Shown: positions 12,410-24,292 of the stretch, piece by piece
How positions within the stretch are numbered: position 1 is the first letter of the stretch
How the letters are laid out: every line of letters starts with the position of its first letter
Assembly: GCA_003116995.1 (NCBI GenBank)
Contig: BDSL01000042.1
Coordinates: forward strand, 558,001-622,000
Source of the DNA: Yamagishiella unicocca
Taxonomy: Eukaryota; Chlorophyta; Chlorophyceae; Chlamydomonadales; Volvocaceae
Direction: 5' to 3'
Length of the DNA: 64,000 bases
Made by a program: the position numbers and the translations under genes
The notes under the pieces: model-generated
What the model was told of the DNA's origin: nothing
What the model saw: only the letters and a program-made list of their open reading frames with translations
The model's database searches: none

Positions 12410-15400
12410 ATGTGGTCTCCCATTTATGCACTGTCCATACTTGTGACGCTGGTAGCAGCTCAGCAGCAAAACCAGCTTGGCCAGCCTCTGAAGGGCAAAG
12501 AATGTCGCACGGGCGCAGAACTGGTCAGCTTGTTGGCCGACCCTGGTGTGGATGCGGCTTACTTGCCCGTGGACCTGGCATTGAAGGAAGATGACTGGAT
12601 TGGCTACAACTCAACCACGGTCATCTCGCGGGATTTCACCATAGCGGGTGTGGCGAGCCGTCCGGTCACGTTGGACCTGGGCTTCTTAAGGGAGAAGGTC
12701 AGTATCATGCAGACTTCAATTACAGGGTCGAGCAAACAAAGGAAAGAAGGCGGCATGCCCAGGTTGAGGTGTGTGACAAAGGCTGAGCTGCGTAGCGCCC
12801 GTGACCTTGCACGGTTGTGACCTTGCGTGACTCTGCGATACGACATGCGTCTACATCATTTTTGCAATATTTCGGCCGGATTCTGTACAGTGCTGTGCCA
12901 TGCATGGAGGCGGTTGGTGCCACCTGCCCGCCTAGGTTGGCAACCTGGAGGCGGGTGCACTTGCACGCCCTGAATGCACTGCCAAATGCCACACCCACAA
13001 GTACCGGTATGCACACTCTGAATACAATCAACACGTACGGCACCTGAAATTCGCCGTAGGTCCGCTTAAGCAATGGTGTCACGCTCTCCTTCCACCGGGT
13101 GGTGCTCATCCGCTACCGATCTGGGTCTGCGTTTCAGGCCCCGGGGCTGGATATCCTTGCGCCCCTTCGATCGGGGGAGCAAGCGGTGTTGATGCTGAGC
13201 GATGGCTACCTGCTGACCCCGTTCTGCTTTCCATTGCTCCTCTTACAGTGAGTCATTTTGGGGGCGTACAGTGCACATACAGTAATGCTTCCCGTATGTC
13301 TGTGCATCTCGTAGTACAGCAGGAAAGACCTAAGTTGCTTTCTCCGCTACTGAAGCAAGCGTTGGCCGCGCATCTCTGCCCCCCGCGAAACCGTGAGCTC
13401 ATGCCAAGCTTGTCGATGCCGCATTGCTGTGCGCCTACTCCTCTCCGCCTTTTCGGTGTTGCGTTCTGCGCGCATCCGAATTTTTGTCGTTCTACCTTCC
13501 CACTTGACGCTTTGCTGCGCGCACAGCCTCTACCTCTAGCCCCGCCTGCACGAGTTCACCGCGCCGTACCAACGTACGCCAAAAGCAAGCGCCGCCAGTG
13601 GCTTTGCGGCTGAGCAGCCACAATCACCATCCTTCATGGCACTGCTCCGGTCCGCCCCGCAAGGCTTTTGCAAGATGACAGACGTAGATGGGTTGCTTTC
13701 CCGACCTGCCGCGATGCTACTCGATCCTACCTCCAAGCAACCCGCACTCGCCCGTCCCTTCGCCTCTCCGGAGGCAAGCTGGCGTCACCTTAATATGTGC
13801 TGCTGGCACGCACCAACCGACCGTACGTTGCGCGTGCCACGCACCTACAAGAAGAATAGTTGACCGTTTACCTTCTGCGCCCACCTCCATTGCTCCCGGC
13901 AGGCAAGCTGTCAAGACCATTATCCGCCCGCCTCAGTTCCCGGGAGAAAATGCCTTCGAGGTGCCGTCGCCCGTGCCAGCCCCGCCCTCGACCTGCAGTA
14001 ACAGCACCGCCGCACCTGTGCTGGAGCGCTGCTTTCCGCTTGTGGGTCGGTACGTGGACACAGGGATGTATGCCGCGGACGTGCAGCCGACCGGCAGGCC
14101 ACTTGAGAACGGCTACCTGGTAAGTGTGTAGAGTGACGGCTCATCGTACGCGCGTTTCCATGCACCAAGCAGGCCGAAAATCGATCCGGTGAAGACTCTG
14201 CAATTCACGAGCATAATATTCCTGAGGTTACACGATAGACGATGGTAGCATGCAGCGTTGGTAGCATGCAGCGTTGGGCCAATGGCGTCTGACTGGCGGC
14301 GGCGTGCCGATAGAACCCGAAGCGTACTCGCATGCAAAGGCACTTGCGACGGGTCTTTTTTAACAATGAAGCGGGTGAGCCCTTTGTTCGGCGGAGGCGT
14401 AGGGCCCTCTGCCGAACAACCTCCCGAAACAATAACCGCGCGCGGGGGGGGTACGCCCTCCCGATGATTGCCTTGATGCTTAACACACACCTCTGCCCCT
14501 GCTTGCAGGCACACTTCAGGGACTATGTTTTCCTGTGCCCTTATGTCCTACCCGACGCATGCATCAATGAGCTGGGGCCGTTGGGCTGCGTGCTGTACAC
14601 GCTCTCCAACCCAGACCGTCCGTTTATCACTGGTGATAAGAAGCGCAGGCTGCCTGTCCCACCAGCTACGGCTCAGAGCGACCCGGGAGGTGCGTCCCCC
14701 GCAGCTGCGAAGACGCTCAGTGCCAGCGACGCTGCAGAAGACGCCGATGACGGCAGCAAGGGCAAGTTCCGGTTGACAGTTGTGCTGGTCAGCGTGCTAG
14801 GAGGTGAGTACGCTTACATGACTTCGGCGTTTAGATCATAGGATAAACGCACGCCACGCGGATTAGGCCAAAACGTACGAAGGGGGACCGTATCCGTGAA
14901 CTTGTTTGTTGCTTTTACATACATTTATACTCCGGGGCTTGAGGCCAGATGCTCTCGATTGATGGGTATGTTCCATTGAAACGGTGCGCATGCGCAGGTG
15001 CGTACGCGTTTCACATGCATGGGGTCCCTATAATCCAATTCGTACCATCGGCGGGTAACGTACGTACCTGCTGCTTCCGCGTACCCTACCTTATTGTAAA
15101 CCTGCTGATCGCTGAAAAACTCAGCACCCTGCCGCATGGTACCAAGACCACATGCCGGTACGTGCACGCAGGGGTTACCATCGTTCTGCTGGCGGCTGTG
15201 GCTCTGCTGTTTGCGCTCCGCGCCAGGCGGATGAGGCTGGCCTCGCAGGCGTTGCCTCCATCGCCCAACCTCCCTACCCCGAACGACTCCGTTGTGGATA
15301 GCAAGTATATGATGCGCGCGTCCCTCGTATGGTGAGCCGAGCGATGTGGTGCATACGGTCGATGCGCCGGGGTGAGTCGCCAATGAAGAAAGGAATGGAT

Positions 15401-18400
15401 GCCGCCGAAGACGACGGAGTTATTATCCAGAATAGGAAAATGCATCTAGCAAGGCGCATAATTAAACTAAAACCACCGCCTACCACGCGCATGCAAGGCC
15501 TATGAGTCAGCCGTCGACCACTTACATGTTGTTCTCACCCTCTTGCGTGCATCTTGCAGCGATCTGGAGCACGCTGCAGGAATGGCGAGCATCGGGCCCA
15601 GCGAATGCACGGGTCGCGGGCATTACGGCAAGTGTGGGGCGTTGGCGCTGGTGGCATATAAGGAAAGCCGGGTATCCTGAACGGATGCTTGGCGATGCCG
15701 TTAAATGAACCATTCATATCGTACATCGTAACGCGATCACACATGCCGTACATCACAACGCGACCTGCGTTCTGCCCACGCACCCGCCCGCGCTTTAATA
15801 GCTGTAACCGTGGGTTTGCGTGGGTTTGCGTGGGTTTGCGTGTACTACGCGTGATATAGTGATGTACTCATACCCGGACTCATTCGACGCAATATGCAGG
15901 TGATGAGTCGACACCTCTCTACGGTGTCCCAGTCGGCGCCTCGGCTCTCCAACTCAGTATGGCCTGCGTCGTCACACCCTCCACGCCACACCGCGCCGGT
16001 ATGCGACTTGACGCGCGGCTGCAAGCGCCATGCAGGTCTCAGACCCTATACAACGTCCATGATGACGCGTCCGCGGGTATGTGCGTGGTGGGTCGGGCCG
16101 CCAGCGCTCTTCAGCCTTGCGTTGCCGGCAGCCACCACCATGGCCGGCAGCAGGCCTCTGCTGCAAGCGACGCGACCTGGCCTCACGACGGCAGTGGTGA
16201 TGACAACCAGAGCGCAACCGCCGGGCACTCAGTCAACTCGACAGTTGGCGACGGCCACAGCCACAGCTGCGGTATGGATCTGGCCGGAGAAGGTGCGGCG
16301 GCTGTATCCGGAGTGGTCCGCGGAGTGGGAGTAAGCGCCCGCGGCGGCGGCGCAGACAGTAATGTGGTAATGCTGCTGCCCCGGTCGCTTGGCAAGGGAG
16401 CTTCCGGGCGAGTGCACGAGGGCATGTACCAGGGGCAGCGTGTGGCGGTCAAAGTGGTTCTCGGGTCCGATTGTTACGGCTTCACGCAACAGCAACAGCC
16501 TCAGCAGCAGCAGCAGCAGGTGCAGCGCCCCCCACAAGGCACCTCGCAGCCGCTCAGCGGCGGGGCCGCGGAGGGTGGCGATGGAATGCTCTCTGCCGCG
16601 TTTCCGGGGACTGCGGCCTCGCTGCTGTTGCCTGGAGTGGGCGGCGGCTGCGGCCCTGCAGGCGACGGCACCGCCTCCAGCAGCAGGTCCATGGGGCCCG
16701 TGAGCGGGACGACCAATCCTGGACAGCCGCCTTCGCGTGAGGACACCACCACCAGTAGCACGATCATCATCACTACTACCACCACCACAATAACAATGGC
16801 AACAGCAACGGCGGAGCAAGGAAAGCCCACGTCAGCCGAGCCGAGCGATGACCGGCTGGTGGCGCTGTTTGGTCGGGAGGTTGATGTCCTGGCGCGCTGT
16901 CAGCATCCAAACGTAGTGCGCCTGATCGCAGCATGCATCAAACCGCCGCGGCTGTGCCTGGTGATGGAGCTCATGGAGACCTCCCTGGAGCGACTCATTT
17001 ACGGCAAGGCCAGAACCCTCATCCCGCTGCCCACAGTACGTACTAGCGTGTTTGTGTTCCGTACATTAGCCGTTTGCGTTACAGCTACCTCGGCACATCC
17101 GTCATACTTGTCTTCGGGGCATTAATAAGCCTGCCATAGGTCTATCGTGTGGCCGTCGATATTCGCTCCAGCGATTGGCCAGCAGCACCGGTGCGGCAGG
17201 TTCAGCGGGCAGGCTGACAATACCGCTGTCAGACTGTCTGCATGTGCATCTGTGCCAGGTGTTTCTGTTGTAATATGTTGGGATGCACAGGGCAGCGTTA
17301 GTCGGGATCACCGTCGCTGGGAAAACATGATGACCTGCATCCGTCAAGCCCAGGCTGTGGTCCCATAGCCCGCGCCTCCGGAACCAGCCGCTGCTGCCAC
17401 CACCTCATGGACGGCAAAGCGGCTCTAAATTCCTCCCTTATGCGACCCTTGTATGTCACTGAACACGTGTCAAAGGTCGTACCATGCGTTACACACAGCT
17501 GCGCCGCGCTCCGTCCGCGCCTTTCTTGCGCAGCTGCTCCACATCGCTGTGCAGATCTGCCAGGGGCTCGCGTACCTGCACCCCACCATCATCCATCGAG
17601 ACATTAAGGTTGGTGCGGTGCGCCCGTCGGTGTCTGTCGGTGCTTGTCGGTGCTTCATTGTCGGTGAGCGCGGTGCTTGTCGGTGCTTCATTGTCGGTGC
17701 TTCATTGTCGGTGCTTCATTGTCGGTGCTTCATTGTCGGTGCTTCATTGTCGGTGCTTCATTGTCGGTGCTTCATTGTCGGTGCTTCATTGTCGGTGCTT
17801 CATTGTCGGTGCTTCATTGTCGGTGCTTCATTGTCGGTGCTTCATTGTCGGTGCTTCATTGTCGGTGCTTCATTGTCGGTGCTTCATTGTCGGTGCTTCA
17901 TTGTCGGTGCTTCATTGTCGGTGCTTCATTGCCGGTGCTTCATTGTCGGTGCTTCATTGTCGGTGCGGCGCGTCTCTTCGCACTGCATGCCGGTTCGGTG
18001 TGTGTCAGTGCGTGTGGGTGCCGCCGCGGTGGCAAATGGACGCTTCCGGCGCCGAAACGACGCGAGCTACCTCTCTGTGTGTGCCCCTGTAGTCTCAACC
18101 CCGTGTGATCCTGAAGACCGTGAAACCCGTATCCCGACAACTACTGATGTCCCTACACTACGTTCTGTTCTTTTGTTGATTATGCGCCACGTCGCCACTC
18201 CCGCCACAGCCCGCCAACGTGCTCATCAACGGAGAGGACTCCCCATGGCCGGTCGCCAAGCTGTCGGTAAGGAAGTGCGCGCGTGTGTGTGTTTGTGTGA
18301 GCGTGTACCGCCAACCGGTTACCCAGCCTACCAACACGCCCCCGGTTGCTTGTATATACTGTACGCAAGGCGCGCAACTGGGAGGAGAGGCGTATAAGGA

Positions 18401-21271
18401 AAGGAAGTGCCGGCGGACGCAGCCCAGCTTCACGCTCCCTTGCCTGCTTACTAAATGGTCCCGCCCGCTTTGGCTGTGTCTTTGTTTGTCCCTCAGGACT
18501 TCGGGTTGTCGCGGCTGCGGTCGGCCACAATGCCCACGCTGCACCCAGATGCCGGGACGGTACGTATCAGCGAGTAGCCTCAGAGCGTTGTTTAGGGTTT
18601 AGGGTTATCCTTAAGGGTTAGTTTTAGGGTTTAGATGATCAAGCCGTGTCAATTTTCATAGTACGAGCCGCCGTACGTGTTATGCGTAATGGGCTGGAGG
18701 GCAGGAGGGCAAAGAAACATGGCTGTCGCGTCTGCGTGTTAGTTAGATAGCATGGATCTGTGTAGCAGCTACTGCCGTGCGAAGTAACGGTATGGCAATG
18801 GCCTCAGTCATCCGCGCACTTGATCGCTCGATTGCCCATTGAAGAGCTCGCAACGTGGGTTGCTAGCTGCCCAGCTTTCTAGGTAAGCGCCGGTATGCGC
18901 GCAGTTATGCAGTACAGGCGTGCCACGATCAACGACGGGTTTGGTGCCCCACCTGCCTGTCCTTGCCCACGCACTAGGTGTGCTCGCTTTACTCCCACAA
19001 CGGCGGCGGTTGGTCTTTACGTAGTGTAACGACTCATGAGATGACTAACACTCCGCAGACCGCGCCGCTCGGACAAACGACCGCAACGGGACTCTGGCCG
19101 CCACCGCCACTCGCTCGTTCCCTTGCGTCGTATTTGATGGGAAAACTCCTTCCTCGCATCACCACACGCCGCACTGCAAGTTTGACCACGTCCGAACCTT
19201 TGCCCCGTCCCGCCTGCCGATCTTCGCTTCTCCCTCTCTCACGCATCGATCAACGACGACAGCCGGCGTACCTGGCGCCAGGTGTGTGTTATTATGTATG
19301 TGTTGTTTTTCCGCGAGCTAAGCTACGAAAACTGTATATTTACGGACGCGTGGGTGGCGGCCAGTAGGGACATCATATACCGCCAGAATACAACACATAG
19401 AAGACATATTTTAAGCGATTTTCTTTTATATGTTCAGCTTAAGGAAAGCGGAGAACGCGGCGGGCGCGTGGGTGGGTGGGAACTCGTTTACAGAGTAAAT
19501 GCAGGCATACTTTGCCAGCTAGCTACGTAGAGGTCATACACTTGGTACAACGTACAGTTTTGCTTGCTTCGAAATTACTGCAAATAATATTACTAGGATC
19601 CACGCCTAGGTTCCAGGCGTGACCTCGTTTGCGTCCGCATCACGAAACGCGCAGAGTGCTACGACCTGGCCAACGACATCATCTCCCACCACGCGGTAAG
19701 GGCCTGCGCAGGCAATGGAAGTTCCTTGGACCAAGGGGAATGGTGTCGGGGGTTGGCAACAATCGATACGGCTAGTTCACTGTTGCTGGCAGCAGGTTGC
19801 TGCATAGCAAGCATGGGAGCGGGGTGGGGACACGGGCAGAGGGCAATTAGGCTGCTGCACGTGTATTACGCTCCTGGGGTCAGCCCGGCGGCAAGTGTGC
19901 GTGATCCTTCGGTCGTTTGCTCCATCGAACTGTCCGGGGCCGACAAAATACCCGTGTGTGTTTGCAGTGCGTCTCACTGAATGAAACATCTCTTGCTCGC
20001 GGACACTGCTGCAGGACATGTATGCGCTGGGAGTGCTGTTGTGGGCTATGCTGACGGGGCAAGAGCCTTGGAAGGTGCGCCATACGGTAGTGTGTGGGAA
20101 CGATCTGATTAGTTGTACGGAAAGGATCATTCTCGCGTGTAAATGAAACGCACAGCGCCGAGACCCATGGGTCGTCGGTTTCCAGTGGTGGCTGGCCGTG
20201 GACAGTGGCTTCTTTCATATTTTTTACTGATTGTGCATCGGCATGTACTGCGTAGCTTGGGCCTTCAATAAAATCTCGGCTACTGGAAATCCTTGACTCT
20301 CGCCTGGCCGCGTGCTAAGTCGCAACGATCCTTACGTTACTCTTCACCTTTGCGCAGGATTATTCCGTTGTGGCCGTGGGCTACAAGGTGGCGGTGCTGA
20401 AGGAGCGGCTGCCTCTGGACCAACTGAGCAGCCGCCGCTGCCCACCCAAGCTGAAGAAGCTGGTGCGCAAGTGCTGGGAGCAGGACCCGCTGAGGCGCCC
20501 CGCGGCGGCTGAGATGGTCAAGGAGCTCCTGACGTTGCTACAGCAGGTGAAAGGGCTTGACCCGGTGCTTGTCCTGTTCCATGATGAGCATTGTACTGCG
20601 CGTTGCTGGTCGTGCTCAGACGTAGCGCTCGCTTAACAGATGTGTCCCGTACGGCGCTGCTACGCCATCTCTTTCTCGTACGGAGCTCGTAATAAGCATT
20701 AATGTTGCCATCCCTAATAAGCATTAATGTTGCCTGCTAAGCTGCGATGTTTGCCAACGCGCAGGTGCAGCGCAATCGCGAGTCCAGCACCGCCAGCAGT
20801 AGCAAGTTTTACTTCCTAGGAGCGGCCCGCCACCATGACGCATCAAACTGCAGGCCGACTGCCTCCGCAAATGACGCCGAAGGGCCGCACCGCGCTATAG
20901 CGGGCCTCGCCGCGCCGCACTCTGATTGCGCGCATGACAGCGCCGGCGGGGCGGTTGTGGTCTTGGTTATGGGGGAGAATCCACCCGCTGAGGACTGCAA
21001 AGCTGTGCCTGCTGCCGCAGCGGCTGCAGCGGCAGATCCACCGGCAAAGACAGGCAACAGGGTATTGGCGGCTGTGTTGCCGCAGCCAAATGACGCAGGC
21101 GGCGTGTCGTTGCAGCGTCTACCGTCGGAGACTGGGACGGCGTCTGTGGACAGCAGGTGCGAGGGGCCGCCCCTGGAGCCTTCCCGGCAGCCCAGCATGG
21201 AATCCGATTCGGGATCACTGTCGGAGGAAGCGCTGCTTGAGATGATGGCGGACGTCGCGCTTGAGCTTTGA
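12410..21271 (+). CDS. receptor-like TKL-type protein kinase, copy B
   Basis: Tandem paralogue of the upstream kinase. Exons: 12410-12697, 13060-13249, 13903-14119, 14509-14803, 15172-15331, possibly 15559-15631, 15900-17035, 17534-17608, 18210-18266, 18497-18559, 19263-19281, 19655-19695, 20015-20074, 20358-20546, 20765-21271. The start MWSPIYALSILVTLVAAQQQ is a signal peptide. The ectodomain aligns with copy A (ECRTGAELVSLL, SGSAFQAPGLD, CSNSTAAPVLERC). The membrane span is split between exons 4 and 5 and ends in ALRARRMR. The kinase has GKGASGRV, VAVK, a Q/S/T/G-rich insert of about 130 residues, REVDVL, HRDIKPANVLI, DFGLSRL and APE across a splice. The C-terminal tail is longer than in A and unrelated in sequence. 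The exon 5/6 phase closes only if the small extra exon is included. The ligand is unknown. Confidence 0.85.
14243..14276 (+). repeat. 17-bp direct repeat, two copies
   Basis: GTAGCATGCAGCGTTGG occurs twice in a row inside intron 3 of kinase B. Confidence 0.75.
15811..15841 (+). repeat. 10-bp tandem repeat, three copies
   Basis: The unit TGGGTTTGCG is repeated three times, just upstream of the large kinase exon of copy B. Confidence 0.8.
17679..17958 (+). repeat. 14-bp minisatellite in kinase B intron
   Basis: About 20 near-perfect head-to-tail copies of GTCGGTGCTTCATT lie in the intron between the exon ending in HRDIK and the exon encoding PANVLI. Irregular related words occur from about 17640, and one unit near 17931 has GCCGG in place of GTCGG. 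Because 14 is not a multiple of 3, all three forward frames stay open, which creates spurious reading frames. The corresponding intron of copy A is short and lacks the array. Confidence 0.95.
18590..18634 (+). repeat. interstitial telomere-like repeat
   Basis: Clustered TTTAGGG and TTTTAGGG words with degenerate ones between them, in the intron after the DFG exon of kinase B. These are the plant/Volvox-type and Chlamydomonas-type telomere units. It may come from telomere-mediated break repair or may be a simple-sequence coincidence. Confidence 0.65.
20687..20733 (+). repeat. 24-bp direct repeat, two copies
   Basis: TAATAAGCATTAATGTTGCC occurs twice, separated by a few bases, in the last intron of kinase B. 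Confidence 0.75.
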
Positions 21272-22431
21272 GGTAGATGCAGCGGGTGCGGCCGTGGGTC
21301 CAGGGGCGAAGATGGAGGTGGAGGTGGAGGCAAATTCGGGCGCGGTGGAGGGTGTGGGGGCTTAGGAGCCACGCAGCGCGGGGTAAAGGCTCTCCGGTGT
21401 GTGGCCAGCCGCCACCCTGATGGATGGGGCAGGGCGGCTGTCCCTACCTCAGTTGCCGTCAGCTGCCGCGTAGGCGTATAGCGCACTGGCTGCGTATGTG
21501 CCTCATGGACACCCTCTCTTCTGTTGCGGTTTTGTACAAGCCTGCGGCTACTTCAGGGACCGTATGTACGTCGTGCGCGTGGACTGCAGCAGCAACTCGC
21601 TCGTCCGTCCCGTGGTCAGTACGACAGTGACGAGCGAGCGGGGTAAATGCGGTGACGATTCGGCCTTCGCGTTACTATGTAGAAGGCTGTCCAATGATGT
21701 GGCGCAATGGACGATGACATGTATGTGCCGTATGAAGTACAGCGGCTACGGAGCGAAGCGCGTAAGGGGCCTTACTTACGCAAGGATGGGAAGGCTTCGG
21801 TACGTGCTCGCTCGCTTGCCTGCTGAGATGAGTATTTATTTCCTTGGAGGAGTATTTCTAAGTATCCTGCACTGTCCTTAGTATCCTGCGGAAGCCATTG
21901 GAACAGATTGCGTTGCTTCGAATACGCGCTTTTCGAGTAAGAGCACCAGCAGTGCGTGGGGTTATAGTACAGCTAGCTAATCCCTCGAAGTACTGAATGG
22001 GTAGGCTCAATCCCTCGACTCGTACTTGCTTAGGATAGGCATAATGTTAGCCTTCAAGTTAAAGGAGGACATCCGGCCAACCTGGCACGATGTTGATTCG
22101 TGTTGGACACGAGGATGATGCGTTGCGGTTAATGCACGCCACATTTGGCATTATGTTGGCAGAATTGGTGGGCCACGCGCGCGGCAATAATAATTCCGAC
22201 GAGGTTCCTTGGCAACATGTCAGGAAGAATTGTCCCCAGTCGGCCCACGTCATCACGTGGCGAATTATTGAGGGTTCGCAGCAAGCTCTTCGTTGTTCTC
22301 GGAGTTAGTTATATGACGACCAACGCACACGACAAGGTGGGTTAACCCTGACATCATGTCCTAGGCTGGTAAAGAAGGCAGCGAGAGCGTCGAAATTCGG
22401 TGTCGGCGGCGCAGGCTATTGGCTGGATACT

Positions 22432-22600
22432 TTGTTGTAACGGTTACATTGGATACTGTACGGAGCAGTGGCGCTGGGCGCTGAGTAGTCCGTTCGTTGC
22501 ACTGCTGGCGTGTCCTGCCGCCGTACACGCCTTCCTTTACTGTATGCATGACGATGGCTCTACCTCACGGTCTGGGACCCACTGTAAGAGTTAACTACTG
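22432..22600. repeat. MITE-like pair of inverted repeat ends
   Basis: The left end reads GTTGTAACGGTTACATTGGA and the right end GGGACCCACTGTAAGAGTTA. The right end is approximately the reverse complement of the left, about 160 bp apart. These ends are the same words that terminate the dispersed repeat family elsewhere, so this may be a short non-autonomous element with terminal inverted repeats. Confidence 0.5.
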
Positions 22601-24030
22601 CGCAGGGGTCGGATAGTTGGATTTGCTTACGGCATGGTTGATTGAAAATGCTCACGGTCGTAAAATCTGGTGTGTTTTAATTATGCGCCAGTTTCGTTCC
22701 TTTACTCGGCATCTACACCTCAGACCGTCGGTCAAAGAAGCGATTGGCAGAAAGACATTTACAACGCTTCAATCGATCGGGAGACCTCCATCTCCTGTGT
22801 GTGCACCAAATGGAAATACACTTCGAAGATCGGTTAAAGATCCTAATGCAACCCCATCATGCACAGCCACACATTGGGATACGCAAGCTGTGGCTATACC
22901 GACATATGCGTGCAATGTACCTGGCATTAACAGACGACGACGAGGGCGGGTCGCGGCATGCTACGGCTAAGTATGCCGTGCCGTGCTGTACGGCGCCGTA
23001 CGTCGGATGCCATGTATTCGCCACGCACGGTGGCCACGGCTCCGCCAGGCAGGCAACATGAGCAGGACCCAAACATGCATGCTAAAAGCAATGTCACAAC
23101 GAAAGGCAATCTTCCTGATGATCCGACGCCGCGCGATTGAAATTATGGGTGAGGGCAACCAACTCCACCGCATCAAAACCCACAGACAAAGCAAAGAAAA
23201 ACATGAACCGGCCCAGTTTAAGGGGCACTGCTACATGAATGCCACGCTGGAAACGAAGAACACCCGTTTCTTCGCGCACTCTTCGGCGCTAGCTTGATGG
23301 CGAATGTCCCGCTCGGTTAAGGGATACATAATAATGGTTGATTTTCGGATCCGCGGTGCATGTCAAATCCCAGCGCAGTACCCAACGCTATCGGGTGTAT
23401 ATGGGCGTATCTACCTATCTGGCTGGATGTTCTTGCCATCCAAGCAATCTTCTTGCTCTTTTCAAGCCAGAGGGGAAACCAAAAGGCGCGCTGCACGTCC
23501 ACCGACCTCTGTAGTAACCATCCGCACCAATTAAGTGCAGGCTCCTCTACCTCTGCTCCTCTTATCCTTACCACTTGTTGCCCGGTGGTTTTGCCAAAGC
23601 CCACTGTAACACGCACTACTACTTGTTGCGTTCTTTCCATCCCGCACGCTAATCATCTCAGCCAGCCGCCATCGCATTCTTCGATTCCAGCAGCGTGGCG
23701 CACGGGTGGCGCACGTCAAGCAACGCAGGTGGTCAGTCGATTTGCTTCGGTCACAGTGGCTCCTCCGCAACGTAACTACGTAAGCCAACTACGTAAACTA
23801 ACAAACAAACCGAAACAATCGTAACGACAGCACGCAGCCTGCACAATCACAGCTCCAACCGACTACGCACACGAGCACACAACAGAATCCCAATACCCCT
23901 CGCGCTCTTAACGGGCGTGCACAAGCAGCAGGTTCGACGAAAAAAGACAGCGAAACCTATCCACCGATCTGCTGCTGCAAGCGCCCTGGAAAACCTGCGC
24001 CCCGAGATGCCTGACGTCACCACACCACCA

Positions 24031-24066
24031 GCTCTGGTCTGGAACCCACTGTAACCGTTGCAACAA
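24031..24066 (+). repeat. GTAAC-N-GTTAC dispersed repeat, partial
   Basis: GTCTGGAACCCACTGTAACC followed by GTTGCAACAACA. Only the right part of the family unit is present. Confidence 0.65.
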
Positions 24067-24292
24067 CAGCCATACGCCGTAATCAGACAAAACAGATTCA
24101 CCCCATCCACTGCACTCCCACAAAACGCGCGCGGCGCTGCCATCTCTTACTACTGTGTGTCTCCGTGATCAGTCAACAGGTCATGCGACCCAAACTCTCT
24201 CACATCAGTCCTCTGAAAACGACACCCCCCATCCACAGCCTTTTTTTCTGTAACCCCAACAACCAACCAACCAATCACACACAGCCACGCAG

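Larger units (their letters stand above)
21272..24292. other. spacer after kinase B
   Basis: No gene is supported. The left end would be the 3' UTR of kinase B and the right end the 3' UTR of the minus-strand polytopic gene. Repeat copies lie at 22432-22600 and 24031-24066. A forward open stretch at 22744-23061 (105 codons) has no recognisable motif, no splice context and AT-leaning codons. Confidence 0.5.

Noticed and set aside
17679..17958. Regular array resembling a CRISPR
   Set aside because: Units are only 14 bp, directly abutting with no spacers, in a eukaryotic intron.
17453..18397. Long forward open frames encoding repeated SVLHCRCFIVGASL units
   Set aside because: They arise from a 14-bp tandem repeat that has no stop codon in any forward frame, inside a kinase intron bounded by good splice sites.
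22744..23061. 105-codon forward frame
   Set aside because: No motif, no splice context and no paralogue in the window; it may be chance or an old element remnant.
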